Source: Circinella umbellata
Lineage: Eukaryota > Mucoromycota > Mucoromycetes > Mucorales > Lichtheimiaceae
Reading direction: 5' to 3'
Assembly: GCA_025093555.1 (NCBI GenBank)
Contig: JAIWNF010000050.1
Coordinates: forward strand, 1 to 64,000
Length of the DNA: 64,000 nucleotides
Within the stretch, counting starts at the first letter, position 1. Each line of letters begins with the position of its first letter. Positions 12,329 to 24,911 of the stretch are shown here, one piece after another. Made by a program: the position numbers and the translations under genes. Below the pieces are notes generated by a model. That model was given only the letters and a program-made list of their open reading frames with translations. It made no database searches and was not told the origin of the DNA.

Positions 12329-12703
12329 GATAGATCTATATATATTGAACTCCTCCCCATCTTTTTGGTTCTTTTTATTGAAAATTATGTAGTAGTAGTA
12401 GAATATTATTATTATTATTATCATATAAAAAAAGTCGTGTGAGCCAAAAAATATAACAAAATAAAAATCTTTCATGAATATATCTATATATATATATCAA
12501 AGTTTCTTATGTAATAATAGCCATAAAATATATATTCATGCTGTTGTTGTTTATTAAGGGATTAAATTGGCGGGTGTGATATTTGTTTTTTTTTACTACT
12601 CAAAAAATGAAGTGGATCCAATCAAAAAAAAAGCCCCGCTTCTGACAATCTCGTAACTTTTTTTCTTCCTACTTTAAAAAAAGAAGCAAATATATAATAT
12701 ACC
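12329..12703. other. Intergenic region between mannanase and DRG2 genes
   Basis: 375 bases between two co-directional genes. They hold the 3' UTR of the mannanase gene (aataaaa near 12470) and the AT-rich promoter of the next gene. No other feature seen. Confidence 0.7.
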
Positions 12704-13814
12704 ATGGGCATTTTAGAAAAAATCAATGACATTGAGAACGAAATCAAGCGTACTCAAAAAAATAAGGGTATAATAAAAACCAATTTGTTTTTTTCTGTTT
12801 TTCATTTACATAACATTTCTTTTTTTCAGTTATTGTAATGATCCATTTTTTCTTTTTTTTTTAAAAAATATAAGATTTCTATTTGTATTATTATTATTAG
12901 CTACGGAATACCATCTCGGTTTACTTAAGGCCAAATTGGCCAAATATCGTGTTCAACTTATTGAAGGATCGAAAACAAAATCAGAAAAGGTAACAAAAAA
13001 AAAGGTCTTTTAAGTTTTGAGAGGAATGGCAAAAAAAAAAAGAGAGAGAGACGAGACGATTCTATAATTTTTAAGAAAAATGTCAAAATCCTTCCCCCCC
13101 CCCAAAAAAAAAACTAAAACAATACTCTTTATTTTTTTTTCTATTCTAATTCGTCACTATGTGTGTATGGTGTGTTGTCTAGGGTGAAGGTTTCGATGTT
13201 ATGAAATCAGGTGATGCTCGTGTTGTCATGATTGGTTTTCCTTCTGTGGGTAAATCAACATTATTATCCAAGTTGACACCTGCGGAATCCATTGCAGCAG
13301 CTTATGAATTTACAACACTTACTTGTGTTCCTGGTAAATTTACATATAAAGGAGCTACTATTCAACTTTTGGATTTACCTGGTATTATTGAAGGAGCTTC
13401 TCAAGGTAAAGGTCGTGGTCGTCAAGTCATTGCAGTTGCTCGAACGGCTGATATTGTTTTAATGATGTTGGATGCCACAAAACCAACTAAACAACGGTAA
13501 GAATATATATTTGAGGAAAAAGAGATGAGAATAAATGATTATTTTGGGGGGGAAATAACTCATATTATGTTTTATAGTGAGTTACTGGAAGCTGAATTGG
13601 AAGCAGTTGGTATTCGGTTAAATCAAAGTTTCCCAAATGTATCATTTAAAATAAAGAAAGCAGGAGGTATTAGTTTTAATGCTACAGTCAAGTTACATTA
13701 TTTGGATGCTAAAATGGTGCATAATATTCTTCATGATTACAGTAAGGAGTCTAAACAAAAAAAATTATGATATCAAAAAAAGGGGAAAGGGATGGAAGAT
13801 GAATAATAATTCAA

Positions 13815-13853
<39 letters not shown>

Positions 13854-14483
13854 GAAATCTTCAATGCAGATATTGTTATTCGTGAAGATATTACTGTAGA
13901 TCAATTTATTGATGTAATTCTTGGTAATCGACGTTATATTAATTGTATTTATGTAAGTAACCCTTTCTTCTAACTTGGCCAAAAAGAAAATCATTAACAA
14001 AAAATCAAATGTTATATATATATATATTATTAGTGTTATAATAAGATTGATCAAATTACTATGGAAGAATTAGATAGATTAGCACATCAACCAGATACAG
14101 TTGTTGTATCTTGTGAACAGGATCTCAATATGGATTTCTTAGTAGATACTATTTGGAAAAAACTTAATTTAATGCGAGTTTATACAAAAAGAAGAGGTGA
14201 ATTACCTGAGTTTGATGATAGTTTAATCGTACGTAATGGTGCTACAGTAGAACATGTGTGTCATGCTATTCATCGAACTCTCGCTGACAGTTTCCGATAC
14301 GCTTTAGTTTGGGTAAGTAGAGGAGGGGGGATTCCTTTTTTCTTTTATGATTCATTATTGGTATTTTTGATTATTAAATAAATATATATTTTTTAGGGGA
14401 CATCAACAAAACATAATCCACAACGTGTTGGTATTCATCATCAAGTACATGATGAAGATGTTATTCAAGTGGTGAAAAAATAA
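12704..14483 (+). CDS. RBG2: Developmentally regulated GTP-binding protein 2 (Rbg2/DRG2)
   Basis: Seven exons (12704-12767, 12901-12989, 13183-13496, 13578-13741, 13855-13952, 14034-14312, 14397-14483) encode 364 residues, the usual DRG2 length. The N-terminus [20 protein letters not shown] and the segment [14 protein letters not shown] match the DRG2, not DRG1, branch. G motifs are complete: G1 GFPSVGKST (69-77), G3 DLPG (115-118), G4 NKID (246-249). A C-terminal TGS domain ends with [18 protein letters not shown]. Family knowledge: an Obg-class cytosolic GTPase linked to translating ribosomes, working with a DFRP partner (Gir2 for yeast Rbg2). All splice junctions keep the frame, and nothing suggests decay. 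Confidence 0.96.
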
Positions 14484-14785
14484 AAATAATAATAATAATT
14501 TGATATAATAAACTCATAAAAAAAAAGGAGGGGAGAGATAGTTGATGATTTTTACTTGGTTACGTATAAAACAAACTTTATATAAATATATATAAAAAAA
14601 AATGAAAAGAAAACGATAGAAAAGTTTTTTTATGTATAAAACTTTTCTCTCGTGAATTAATAATTAATAAACATTACTTATAAAAAGAACTACTAAAGAA
14701 AAGGGGGATTCAAAAACAAAACAATAATATATAAGAAAAAAAACTACTTGTGCATGAAAAAGAGAAATAAGATAATTCTCAATTT
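14484..14785. other. Convergent 3' region
   Basis: About 300 AT-rich bases between the stop codons of two converging genes (DRG2 and the membrane protein). They hold 3' UTR sequence with poly(A) and poly(T) tracts on both strands. Confidence 0.7.
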
Positions 14786-15808
14786 TTATGGTGCAAGTTC
14801 TGAAAGAACAACGACTTCTTGATGTTGTTTAATTTCCAATTTCATTGGTTTATCATTAATAGCGGTAGTTAAAGCCTTGACTGTACATTGCATTTCTGAA
14901 GGATGAGTGGCAACTAATAAAATATAAAGAATGGTAAGAATTTACGGATATAAAATTGATATAGAATGAAAATATAGATATGTAGTATCTTACCCCAATG
15001 AACAACACAGACAACAATGGAAATATCAAGTGCACAAATAGTAGAAGCAACTAAACCACGTTCTTGACCATTAAAACCAATCAGAACACAATAATTGACA
15101 ATGGCAGTAACCATAGAAACAACGGTAGCAACAATACTTCTTCTTGCCATGATACGTAAAGAAGTAGCTTGATGGGCTGTTTGTTGTGCAGTATTTGGAA
15201 ATAAAGCATATTTGATAAAAATGCCAGTATATAATGAAGAGATAAGAATATCATAGGTTAAAGTAGCGGCTGATGCAGGAAGTTGAAAACCGATAGTACA
15301 ATGAAAGGGAGCTGTTTCTTCTACTTGAGCATTTCGATAAATAATCATTAAAACAATTAAAGCAATATAAGGAAGTAATAATCCTAAATTGACTAAATAC
15401 AATGCAGTACGGAAACGTGATGTTTTAGGTACAGATGTGATATAAATCTACATGTAATATATATCTTCATTAATAAGACAATCCTATTATAATCTATTCA
15501 AGAAATAAAATGATTACCTTTTCAATAAAATAAAGATATAAAAAGAGTTTTGCAATATTATAAACAATAATACAATTATATAAACTAAGTGCACATGAAA
15601 CAAAATTGCCATTATTGGTACTTGTAGCCATACAAGCAATAATATTAAATGCCCATGTTGCTGTATAAAGACCCAAAAGTAAACCACGAATATAATAAAC
15701 AGGTCGTTCAATACTAGCTGCTTTACGACCAAATAAAAGTGAAACGGCTGTAATACATGCTACACTGATAATTTCGGAAACAATTTCAAGATCGTCAGGA
15801 GTATACAT
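14786..15808 (-). CDS. Polytopic membrane protein of unknown function
   Basis: Three exons on the minus strand (15518-15808, 14994-15447, 14786-14913) join in phase to 290 residues. The start codon MYTPDDLEIVSEI is followed by hydrophobic helices. Exon 1 carries about three (IISVACITAVSLLF; LLLGLYTATWAFNIIACMA; ALSLYNCIIVYNIAKLFLYL). Exon 2 adds about four (LVNLGLLLPYIALIVLMIIY; AATLTYDILISSLYTGIFI; VATVVSMVTAIVNYCVLIGF; STICALDISIVVCVVHW). About seven segments plus a short cytosolic-looking tail recall a seven-helix receptor layout, but I see no motif that assigns it to a known receptor family. A basic loop (RIMARRS) lies between helices 5 and 6. The gene converges on DRG2. Confidence 0.8.
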
Positions 15809-17732
15809 TGTAATAGATAGGATGATAGTTTAAAAAAAAAAGAAGAGAGAGAGAGAAAGAGAGAATATGAATTGTTTGAATAAAGTGATTTATATATAGG
15901 CTTTTGTTGTTGTGGTTGTAGTTGATTCAAAAGGTGGATAGTAGTTGTTGTTATATACAATATTGATATTAATATTTCCTCCTTCTTTTTTTATTTTTTT
16001 CTCGCACGCAAGTAAAAAAGAAACAAGTCCAAGGATATATATAGGAGTTGATGAGGTTTTTTGTTTTTGAAAAAAAAAAGTTGCCTGGGTATAATCAAGG
16101 AGTATATATATATACTGTTCTATGGTAAGAAGAAGGGGGGGGGAGAGGCACACAACAAAAGAAAAAGGAAAGGAAGAAAAAGAGAGAAAAGTGAAAAAAA
16201 AAGAGGAGAAAAAAGAGATAAATGTTAGGTTTTCGTTTTTTTTTTTTTTTGACGTATGACAAAAACACGGATTTTTATTTCTTTTTGGGGGGAAGAGAAT
16301 TACTGACGACTTGAAGTTTTTTTTCTTTACACTCACAACACACAAAAAGTTGTCATTTCAAGTAACTTATTCTTCCCTGTTGGATTTATTGATTGACTAT
16401 ATGTAATAATATTAATAAAATGGATACTCTTTTATAAACAAACAAAAAAAAAATTACTCAGGGATTCTTTTTTGTACAACGTTCATAAAAAAGAAGCGTT
16501 TTGTTTTTACGCGCCCTAAAAAAATTATAATCAATGTATGCCGATCTGTGCACTTTTTTTTTATTTAGCTCCGTTGAACAATTACAACACACTTTTGATT
16601 ATGATTATTATTATAAGAAGGAAGATTAATATTTATACCCTTGAAAAAATAATAAATAATAATATAGTTCTCTCCTCTTTTGTAAGGCAAAAAAGTTAAA
16701 AAAAATGGTGTTGTTTGTTTGTTTGTTTGTTTTGTGACGTTTGGTTTAATTTGAAGGGAGTAAAAAAAAAAAAAAAAAAAAAACTAAAAAAGGTTGGTTT
16801 TTTTGTCGATCATTTCTTTACCATGAAAAACGTTATTTATGAGGCTTTAAAAGAAAAAAAAAAAAAAAAAAGAGTATATCCCCCATTCATCGTATGATTT
16901 TTTCTTTAGAAAACTTTCTTTTTTCCCTTTCTTTCCTTTTAACTGATGGTTTCAATCGGATTAAAGAATGAGATATGCATAATCTAATTGAAATGTGAAA
17001 AAAAGCTGACTTTCCACTCTCCCCCACTTCTTTTACTGCACGATGAAAACTGATTTTAGTTTTCCGCTGTGCTGTGTGTGTGTATTCGGGTTTTGTTAGC
17101 ATAACAATAATAAACTCTTACCATGCGGGTTTAAAAAAGAATACATTCTGTGTGACCCACTCGTTTCTTTTTTTGTTTTGTCATTCTTTATAATAGGTCA
17201 TTTCACTCCTTTTTCTTTTCATTGATTTAATTAATAAGATGATTCATTTTTCTTCCATTGATTCAATAAATAATAATTGACGTTTCTTTATTGTATTGTT
17301 TTGTTTACAATTAAAAACCGCAAAAACATTGGTATTATATAAAACTTAAATGCTACGAAACCTGTTTTTCTTACAAAATAGGGTAGGATGATTGTTTTTG
17401 AAAAAAAAAAACGACTTTTAAAGTTGAATTAAATTTGAAATGACACTTTGATCCAGTCCTTTGGTAACGTCTATTTATCAGTCTATACTTTAAAAAAGGC
17501 TCATTGTTTGTTATATTTTATTAGATAAGAAGATTACTGCTAAAATATAAACAACGTTGTTTCTTCTTTTTCTTCTCATCTGATTCAATATGTATCTATG
17601 GATACTAAAAAAGTATTTTATATGCTTTAAAGGAAACCTATACTAAGTACGAAAAAAAATTATATAAGGTCCGCGTCTACACCTTTTTTTTTTTTTTTTT
17701 ACAAAGGTGTAAATAATACTTAATTATAAATA
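15809..17732. other. Intergenic, AT-rich, homopolymer-rich
   Basis: Divergent promoter space between the membrane protein and the methyltransferase. It holds many poly(A)/poly(T) runs (for example 16759-16780 and 16854-16871). No splice-consistent coding sequence found. Confidence 0.6.
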
Positions 17733-19053
17733 ATGAGGTCTTCACCATTAACATCATTATTAATATATATAGCCACTCTACCCATTTTATCTTTCACAAC
17801 AACTGGCATTTTACATTCTATTCTACTCTATTGTCATGCATTAGGATTAGCATGGCAACTCTTTCAATGGTTTCAATCTTCTCCATCGATACAACAAAAA
17901 GACATGTATAATTTTCGTAATGTTATTTTCAATTTGGAAATACCACCTAAAACACTTTGGTTTAATATGGGTTTATGGTATGACACGAATGATAATGACA
18001 AACAACAACAACAACTTCAAGAAAAAGATATGAACTATTCAGCTGCATGTGAACGATTAGTAGAAGCGGTCCTTGAAGAGATAGAAATGAAACCTGGTAG
18101 TCGCGTATTAGGTAACTTTTTTTTTTTTTTCTAAAGCAATTATTGAAAATAGAATTTCTAATTCAAATATATATTTACTATTAGATGTAGGTTATGGTTG
18201 TGGTGATTCTTGTTTTTTATTAGCTGGTAAGATTATATATATATATAGACATCTTTACAAAGAATAAATTTTGGACCCTTAACAAACTATTTATTTATTT
18301 ATCTTAGATCGATATGGATGTAAAGTTACGGTAGGACGAAAAAACCACCCCTTCTATCATCATTTTAAAAAACTAAAACTAAATAAACCTGATTATATAA
18401 TCTGGATTTAGGGTCTTACAAATGAAAAAAATCAATGGCATATATCCAAAAAAAGACTTGTCGAAACCAAGAACAAAGATTTACAAGAACGTATTGAATT
18501 GATCTATGGATCTGCTACAGATGATTTTGAACAAAAGGAGGATTCATTCTTATTTGATCATATTCTATCCATTGATTCTGCTTATCATTATTTAACAAGA
18601 TGGAAATTTTTAAAAAATGCAATGACGTATCTTGTTCCCCAGGGTACTTTAGGTTTGTACGACCTAACCATTCATCCAAACCTTCTTGATGATGACAGTT
18701 GCTTCCATGGTGATAGTAATATTAAGAAATACGTGATCGAATTATTGGGTCATTATCTATTGAATATTCCAAAAGAAAATATGGTAACGGCTGAACAGTA
18801 TCGTGATCAATTAGTGGCCATGGGATATGATCAAGTGATAATAAAACCTGTGGATGGAGATCGTGTATTTGGTGGTTTAAGTCGATTTATTCAACGTCAA
18901 TATCAAGAAGCGGAAGCATGGGATATATTACCTCCTTTTGGTAATAGAATCTTTATGCTATCGAGTATATCATTATTTAATTTATTAGCAAGAAAACAAT
19001 GGATTGTCCCTGTCATTGTTAGTGTACGTAATAAAGAAAAAAGATGGACATAG
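17733..19053 (+). CDS. Membrane-anchored SAM-dependent methyltransferase
   Basis: Four exons (17733-18111, 18185-18226, 18308-18330, 18412-19053) encode 361 residues. Residues ~5-50 contain two hydrophobic segments (LLIYIATLPILSF; ILHSILLYCHALGLAWQLF), so the enzyme is probably membrane-bound. The Rossmann core begins at the SAM-binding motif I DVGYGCGDS (127-135), followed by GLTNEKNQ (149-156), a signature shared with the cyclopropane fatty-acid synthase/phosphoethanolamine methyltransferase-like branch of the Methyltransf_11/25 superfamily. Later motifs are FDHILSIDSAYHYLTRWKFL and LVPQGTLGLYDLTI. The substrate cannot be told; a small lipid or sterol-like acceptor is a guess from the anchor and branch. 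Exon 3 is only 23 bases, but the phase is kept. Confidence 0.85.
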
Positions 19054-19802
19054 TTTGTGTGTGGGGGTCCCCTATTTACCTATAAAAATAACGGGTATGA
19101 CCGGGAGTTCATCCGAATCCTCCGAAATTTCCTGGATAAAGTTTTTTGAGTTGTAAAAAAAAAATTCATTCATCGAAAATCTTATACTTCTTTTTAAAAA
19201 TGGGGGTTTTTTTGCATATATATCCAGTTTCTTTTTTGTGTAAAAAAAGACATTACTTGGGGCTAAATTTCATTAGCCTAATTAATTGAACATAGAAATC
19301 TGAACCTTATAAACTTTTTTTTTTTTTACTTTTTGGTTTTATATAGTTTATCCTCACTCTTTTCTTCTTTTACTGACAGACTTAAATTAATACATGAGAA
19401 AGATTTAATAATAAAGAGGGGGGATGTCCTCATTGTTTTCTATATAATAAGCACAATCATACCTGACCTAAGCAACTCCCACCATTCTATTTCTTCAACA
19501 CAAAAACGGGCGTTGCCGGACTTTTTTAAAAGAATTCCGTTATTTTCCAACCGTAGTTGGAAAACAATCAACCGAAAAGAATCTCTCGCTCGCACTCTCT
19601 CTCTCTCTCTATACCCAGCAAACCCCGGCTTTTTTTTTTTTTTGTTACGAAACCACGTTTTCACTTCTTTGTTTCTTCTTCTTGTTTCTTTTTTACTTTC
19701 TTTTTTTTTTTAAATCGAGTCCTTTTTTTTAAAAAAAAATATAGAACGGGTCTTCATTTTCATAAATACATTCCTCCCTTCTCTCTCTCTATATATAATA
19801 TA
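19054..19802. other. Intergenic: methyltransferase 3' end and KGD2 promoter
   Basis: Contains long T and A runs. A CT-rich leader ending ctctctctctatatataata lies immediately before the KGD2 start codon. No gene seen. Confidence 0.6.
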
Positions 19803-21781
19803 ATGCAGTCTTCTCGTATTGCTCCCATGGCTATGCGTTCATTGTCAGCTTCTGCTCGACGTGTCGTTTCTCGTCATGCTACTACTACTTTCCATCAAGC
19901 TACTAGAAATTTACATGTTCAAGTTCCTAGTGCCATGTACATTCGTTCAGATCGTCTCAGGTTTGTTTTTTACTTATTTTATAAAAGAAAAGAAGGGGAG
20001 GTTAGTGGGTTGGCGAGGAGCAAAAGGAAAATTTTATTATTCGCATAAGTTGAATACTAAATATTTTATTACTCTTTCTTTAATAATAATAGTCACTCTT
20101 CTTTGAATAAGGGTGTTGCTCATACCCAAGTTAGATATTATGGTAAGAATAGATAAAGAAAGAAAGAAAGAAGAGAAAAGGAATATACGCGTCTTAGTTT
20201 AATTGTTTCACTGACATTTTGGATGACGTTTATTTATATTTCATAATAACAATTTAAAAATAAATAAATTAGCTGACAAGGTTGTCAAGGTCCCACAAAT
20301 GGCCGAATCTATTTCTGAAGGCACTTTGAAGCAATGGGTTAAACGTAAGTAGTTCTTTTTTTTTTAATGGGTCGTGGAAAAAAAAAGTATTTTGTTGTGA
20401 TCTATATTAGGGTGGGGGTTGAATTTTTATTAAAAAGAAGGGGAGGACAACATGTTAAGATATGGAAATAATAACAATTTTATACATATTAAATAGAGGT
20501 CGGTGAATTTGTTCATCAAGATGAAGAAATTGCTACCATTGAAACCGATAAGGTGGATGTTACTGTCAACTCTCCTGCTTCGGGTACTATTATTGAAGTA
20601 TATGCTCAAGAAGAAGATAATGTTGAAGTAGGTGCCGATTTCTTTAAATTGGAATTAGGTGATGCACCCAAGGAAGGTTCTGCTCCTCCACCTAAGAAGG
20701 AAGAAGCTCCTAAGCAAGCTGAAGAAGAAACCTCTAAGCCTGCTGAAGAAGCTCCTAAGCCTGCTGCTGCTGCTCCTGCTGCTCCCACCCCAGAAGCACC
20801 TAAACAAGCTGCTCCTGCTCCTCAATCTATCTCAGAAGAGGATAAAAAAGTCATTGGCAGCCGTAGTGAACATCGTGTCAAGATGAACCGTATGCGTTTA
20901 CGTATTGCTGAACGTTTGAAGCAATCTCAAGATACTGCTGCTTCATTAACTACCTTCAATGAAATTGATATGACCAACTTGATGGCTCTTCGTTCAGAAT
21001 ATAAGGATGCTGTTATCAAGAAACACGGTGTTAAATTTGGTTTCATGTCTGCTTTTGCTAAAGCCTCTGCTGTTGCATTAGAAGAAATCCCTGCTGTGAA
21101 TGGCTCTATTGATGGTAATGAAATCGTTTATCACGATTATGTTGATATGAGTATTGCTGTTGCTACACCCAAGGGTCTTGTTACTCCTGTTCTTCGTAAT
21201 GTTGAAGATATGAGTCTCATTGATATTGAAAAGAGTATTGCTTATATGGGTCAAAAGGTAAAAATTAATAATAATAATGATTTCTTTAACTAAAGAAAAA
21301 GGTTTGTATATTAATTGATTGATTATTATTTCGTTTTTTTTTAGGCTCGTGATAACAAGATCACCATTGAAGATATGGCTGGTGGTACTTTCACTATTTC
21401 TAATGGTGGTGTTTTCGGTTCATTGATGGGTACTCCTATTATTAACTTGCCCCAAACTGCTATTTTGGGTATGCACGCTATTAAGGAACGACCTATTGCT
21501 GTCAATGGCAAGGTAAGGATTTTAAAATATAGGGGATTTTAAAATATAGGGAATTGGGAGGATGGAGAAGAGGAAAGGAGAGTTCAAAAAAAAAGAGAAT
21601 GAATTAAGTGGTGATGTAAATTAATTTTGTTTTTGTTTTTTTTTAGGTTGAAATTCGTCCCATGATGTACGTTGCACTTACTTATGATCACAGACTTGTT
21701 GATGGTCGTGAAGCTGTCACTTTCTTGGTTCGTCTTAAGGAAATGGTTGAAGATCCAAGACGATTCCTTCTTGGTGTTTAA
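19803..21781 (+). CDS. KGD2: Dihydrolipoyllysine succinyltransferase, 2-oxoglutarate dehydrogenase E2
   Basis: Six exons (19803-19960, 20093-20142, 20273-20344, 20497-21257, 21345-21512, 21647-21781) encode 447 residues. An Arg/Ser-rich mitochondrial presequence covers about residues 1-75 (start [20 protein letters not shown]). The lipoyl domain follows ([20 protein letters not shown]) with the lipoylated Lys112 in ETDKVD. An Ala/Pro/Glu/Lys-rich hinge comes next and then the 2-oxoacid dehydrogenase acyltransferase domain. Catalytic His418 and Asp422 sit in DHRLVDG. As usual for eukaryotic E2o there is no peripheral-subunit-binding domain between hinge and core. It transfers the succinyl group to CoA in the mitochondrial TCA cycle. 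The gene is intact. Confidence 0.96.
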
Positions 21782-22522
21782 ATAAGTAAATTCTTTTTTT
21801 TTACTTATTAATTTTGTCCATTTTGTGTTCTTTTTTTTTTTTCTTTTCCCTTGTTTTTCTTATCACACACACGCACAGCACACACATACACAACACATTT
21901 AACAACCACGCTCACACTATATAAACATGATGTCTATTTCTTTTCGTTTTACAACCACAAAAACAAAAAACCCTTTCCCTTCCACCCCTTCGTCCCATTG
22001 TATTTAATAAAACTCTTAAACAACAAATTCATATATATTATCTTTCCATTGATTATTAGAATTTTTAATATTGAAAAAAAAAGAGAATCATAGTGATGTA
22101 ACAGGAAAAGGAAAAAGGGAGTCTATGACCTTAGTGATTGATATTTTTTGTTTTTTTCCACGGTTTTTTTTTTCTGTTACACTTGTGATATTTTAAGAAT
22201 TAAATGAATGGGGAAGGAAGGGGGAACCCCCAAAGTAGTTAGTCTATAAAGTATACTACACCTCTTTTCCTTCATGAATGATTTGTATCATTAGTAGAAA
22301 CAAGTTAAGTGATAATTATTTAACTTTATTCTAGTTGAAATCGAAAATTTTATATAAAAAGATACGTAAAGAGTCAGATGGGTGGGTTGGATGAGAGAGA
22401 AATAGAGAATTAATAATTTGTATTTATGTACAAGTGTTTTTTTTTTTTGTTGTTGTTGAGGTATAAAAAGAAGTTGATATTTACAAAAAAAAAGGAGGGG
22501 GGAGTGGAGAATAAAAAAAAAA
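21782..22522. other. Convergent intergenic region
   Basis: 3' flanks of KGD2 and of the converging small gene. It includes a CA/AC-rich stretch at about 21865-21920 and several T runs. No gene recognised. Confidence 0.6.
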
Positions 22523-22936
22523 TCAGATAGCATAACTAGGTGTTACTCTAATTCTAACTGTTCTTGTAGGATATTCAACAATTAATGATTCAAATTCTTT
22601 TGATTTAGGTGACATGATAGAAGAAGAAGAAGTAGAAGAAGACATGGATGATATATTAGATAATGTACTATTTTGAGAAGAAGAAGAAGACGATGATGAA
22701 CGACGTCGACGTCGATAAGGAGAAGTGACAACAAAAGCTAACCAATCTAAACTAGTACGACTTGGACTTGAAAATGAGGATGATTCATTATCATAATATA
22801 GAGAGGATGAAAAAGAAGTTCGTTGTTGTTGTTGTTGTTGTTGTTGAATATTAATATTCGTTTTATTTTTTGTTGAACCAGCAACAAAAGCACCCACACG
22901 TTTGGAAGTAAATAAAGAATTAAAAAAAGATTTCAT
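22523..22936 (-). CDS. Small Ser-rich basic protein, function unknown
   Basis: A single uninterrupted frame of 137 codons starting MKSFFNSLFTSKRVGAFVAG. It contains a Gln run (8 residues), several Ser runs, a block of five Arg next to eight Ser, and a less biased end (EFESLIVEYPTRTVRIRVTP). The bias could come from trinucleotide repeats, but the frame is long for such AT-rich DNA, the start context is reasonable, and the C-terminal 25 residues look like real protein. The Arg/Ser block could be a phosphorylation or nuclear-localisation patch. I do not recognise a family. Confidence 0.55.
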   Translation of the reverse strand: MKSFFNSLFTSKRVGAFVAGSTKNKTNINIQQQQQQQQRTSFSSSLYYDNESSSFSSPSRTSLDWLAFVVTSPYRRRRRSSSSSSSSQNSTLSNISSMSSSTSSSSIMSPKSKEFESLIVEYPTRTVRIRVTPSYAI

Positions 22937-24630
22937 GTTGTCTGTTTTTTTTTTGTTGTTTGATTAAAATAAAAGAAGAATCAAATTCTCTTTTTGTGTA
23001 TGTTGGTTCATTATATAAAAAAAATAATAAAAAAAAAATTAGGGAGGTTAAAGAAAATAAAATGAAAAAAGTGTGTTTAGTGATCGATATTTACGCACTC
23101 TTTTTTTCGTATTTGCGCGCCCTAATGCAGGGTGTATTCTCTTTCTCCGGGTCTAAGGATCAACCGAATGTTAGTAGTACCTTATAAAAGTCACATCCCA
23201 TCAATATCTAAAACATAGATCATCAAAAAAAGATACGTATCATTTATAAAATTAGCTTAATAAACCTATTAACAATATATATTTTATATTTACAAAGACA
23301 AAATTATCTACGTACTATACAAACAGTACGTAAAAAAAAATAGAGGTGTTCTTTATGGTCCCATAAAAAAAAGTCCCTTAAAAAAACTATTACACTCCCA
23401 TGACCCATAAATTTGATTTCCTGTTTTTTTTTTTTGAGTAGTGATTAGTCATGTACGTAGTTTGATAAAAAAAAACAATTCTGTGCTTGTTTTATATTAT
23501 ATAAATAGTTTCTTAGAATATTAATGTTATATTCAAAGTAAGAAGCCAAACTTACGGTTTTAAAAGAGAAGAAAAAGAATTATTTGTATCTATGTATATA
23601 TATTACTATTACATATTATTCTACCTATGTGTAATGCAAAAGTCATTTATTAATCTGAACCATGGGAAAATAAGGGGGGTGGGGGAAAAGAAGAAGAAGA
23701 CGGAGGAGTGTCAGAAAATAAAAAGAGTTACACTTTATTAATGACACATGTTGTTGTTCTTGTTGGGGGGATATAAAACAATTTAGCATTAAAAAATTAC
23801 TTATTGTTCTAAATAACGTATTATTATAAAATGTAACAATCGTTGTATCTTTATTTTTATTTTTTTGCATAATGCAGATGAAATAGTAAATGTTCTGAGA
23901 AATAAAACGTTCTAGTATGCAGATGTCAGAGATATAAAATCGAGTTACGTTTATGGTTTTGATGATGATGATAATAATAATATAATGCAGGGTATAACTA
24001 TAATCTCCTTTTCTTTTTGATCGTCTTTACAAATGAAATCATTAGCAAAATAAAAACAACTAGGCTTTATTTCAAGAACGAATACTACAATACAATTATC
24101 TATCAAAAAAAAATAAATGAAAGGATACGTTTCTCTGCTGATCAAAAGAGTCATTACTATGATATAATGTATCCATTAAATCATTATGCAGTTACTATTA
24201 AAATAAAGTGGCACCTACCAACATGGATTAATGTATCTGTAGTTGGGTCTTTAGTCATTTGTTCGTGTTGTATAAAATAGTATCAAACAAAACTGTTTTA
24301 TATATCTCTCCCCCCTTCTCCTTTCTCTTCCTTTGTTTATTATTATTATAATTTATTTTAGAAGTCTGATGTGCTTAGAAGTTTTGTTTTTTTAACGGTC
24401 TTGAAAGAACGACAAATAATCAATTCAATATATTAAGCTTTTCTTTCCATCCACTTCCAATCAAAATCGATTCTTATTTGTCTAACATGTTTATTTTAAC
24501 ATGGATCGAATTTATTTTCATGTTTCAAGGGTTCTTTATTTTATAATTGAATAAAAGGAGAAGTGAGGAAAAGGTAAACTTTAATTTTCATATATCTTTT
24601 TAGTTTCTATAACTCAACAAAACTTTTATA

Positions 24631-24635
<5 letters not shown>

Positions 24636-24693
<58 letters not shown>
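24636..24693. repeat. (CT)n microsatellite
   Basis: About 28 uninterrupted CT dinucleotides. Confidence 0.95.
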
Positions 24694-24695
<2 letters not shown>

Positions 24696-24886
24696 TGTTT
24701 TTTTCTTGGTCCTTTGATACGTATGAAGTATTTAGGATGAGCCAAGTTATAATATACGTACCTATTAATAATTATGTGTAGTCATCTAAATAGTCTAATA
24801 TGTCTAAGAGTAGTTTTTATACATGTACATACAATTTTTTTTGTTTGCTCATTTTATAGCCATAATGTAAATTTATGACTAGAATA

Positions 24887-24911
24887 ACACACACACACAC
24901 ACACACACACT
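24887..24911. repeat. (AC)n microsatellite
   Basis: About 12 uninterrupted AC dinucleotides. Confidence 0.95.
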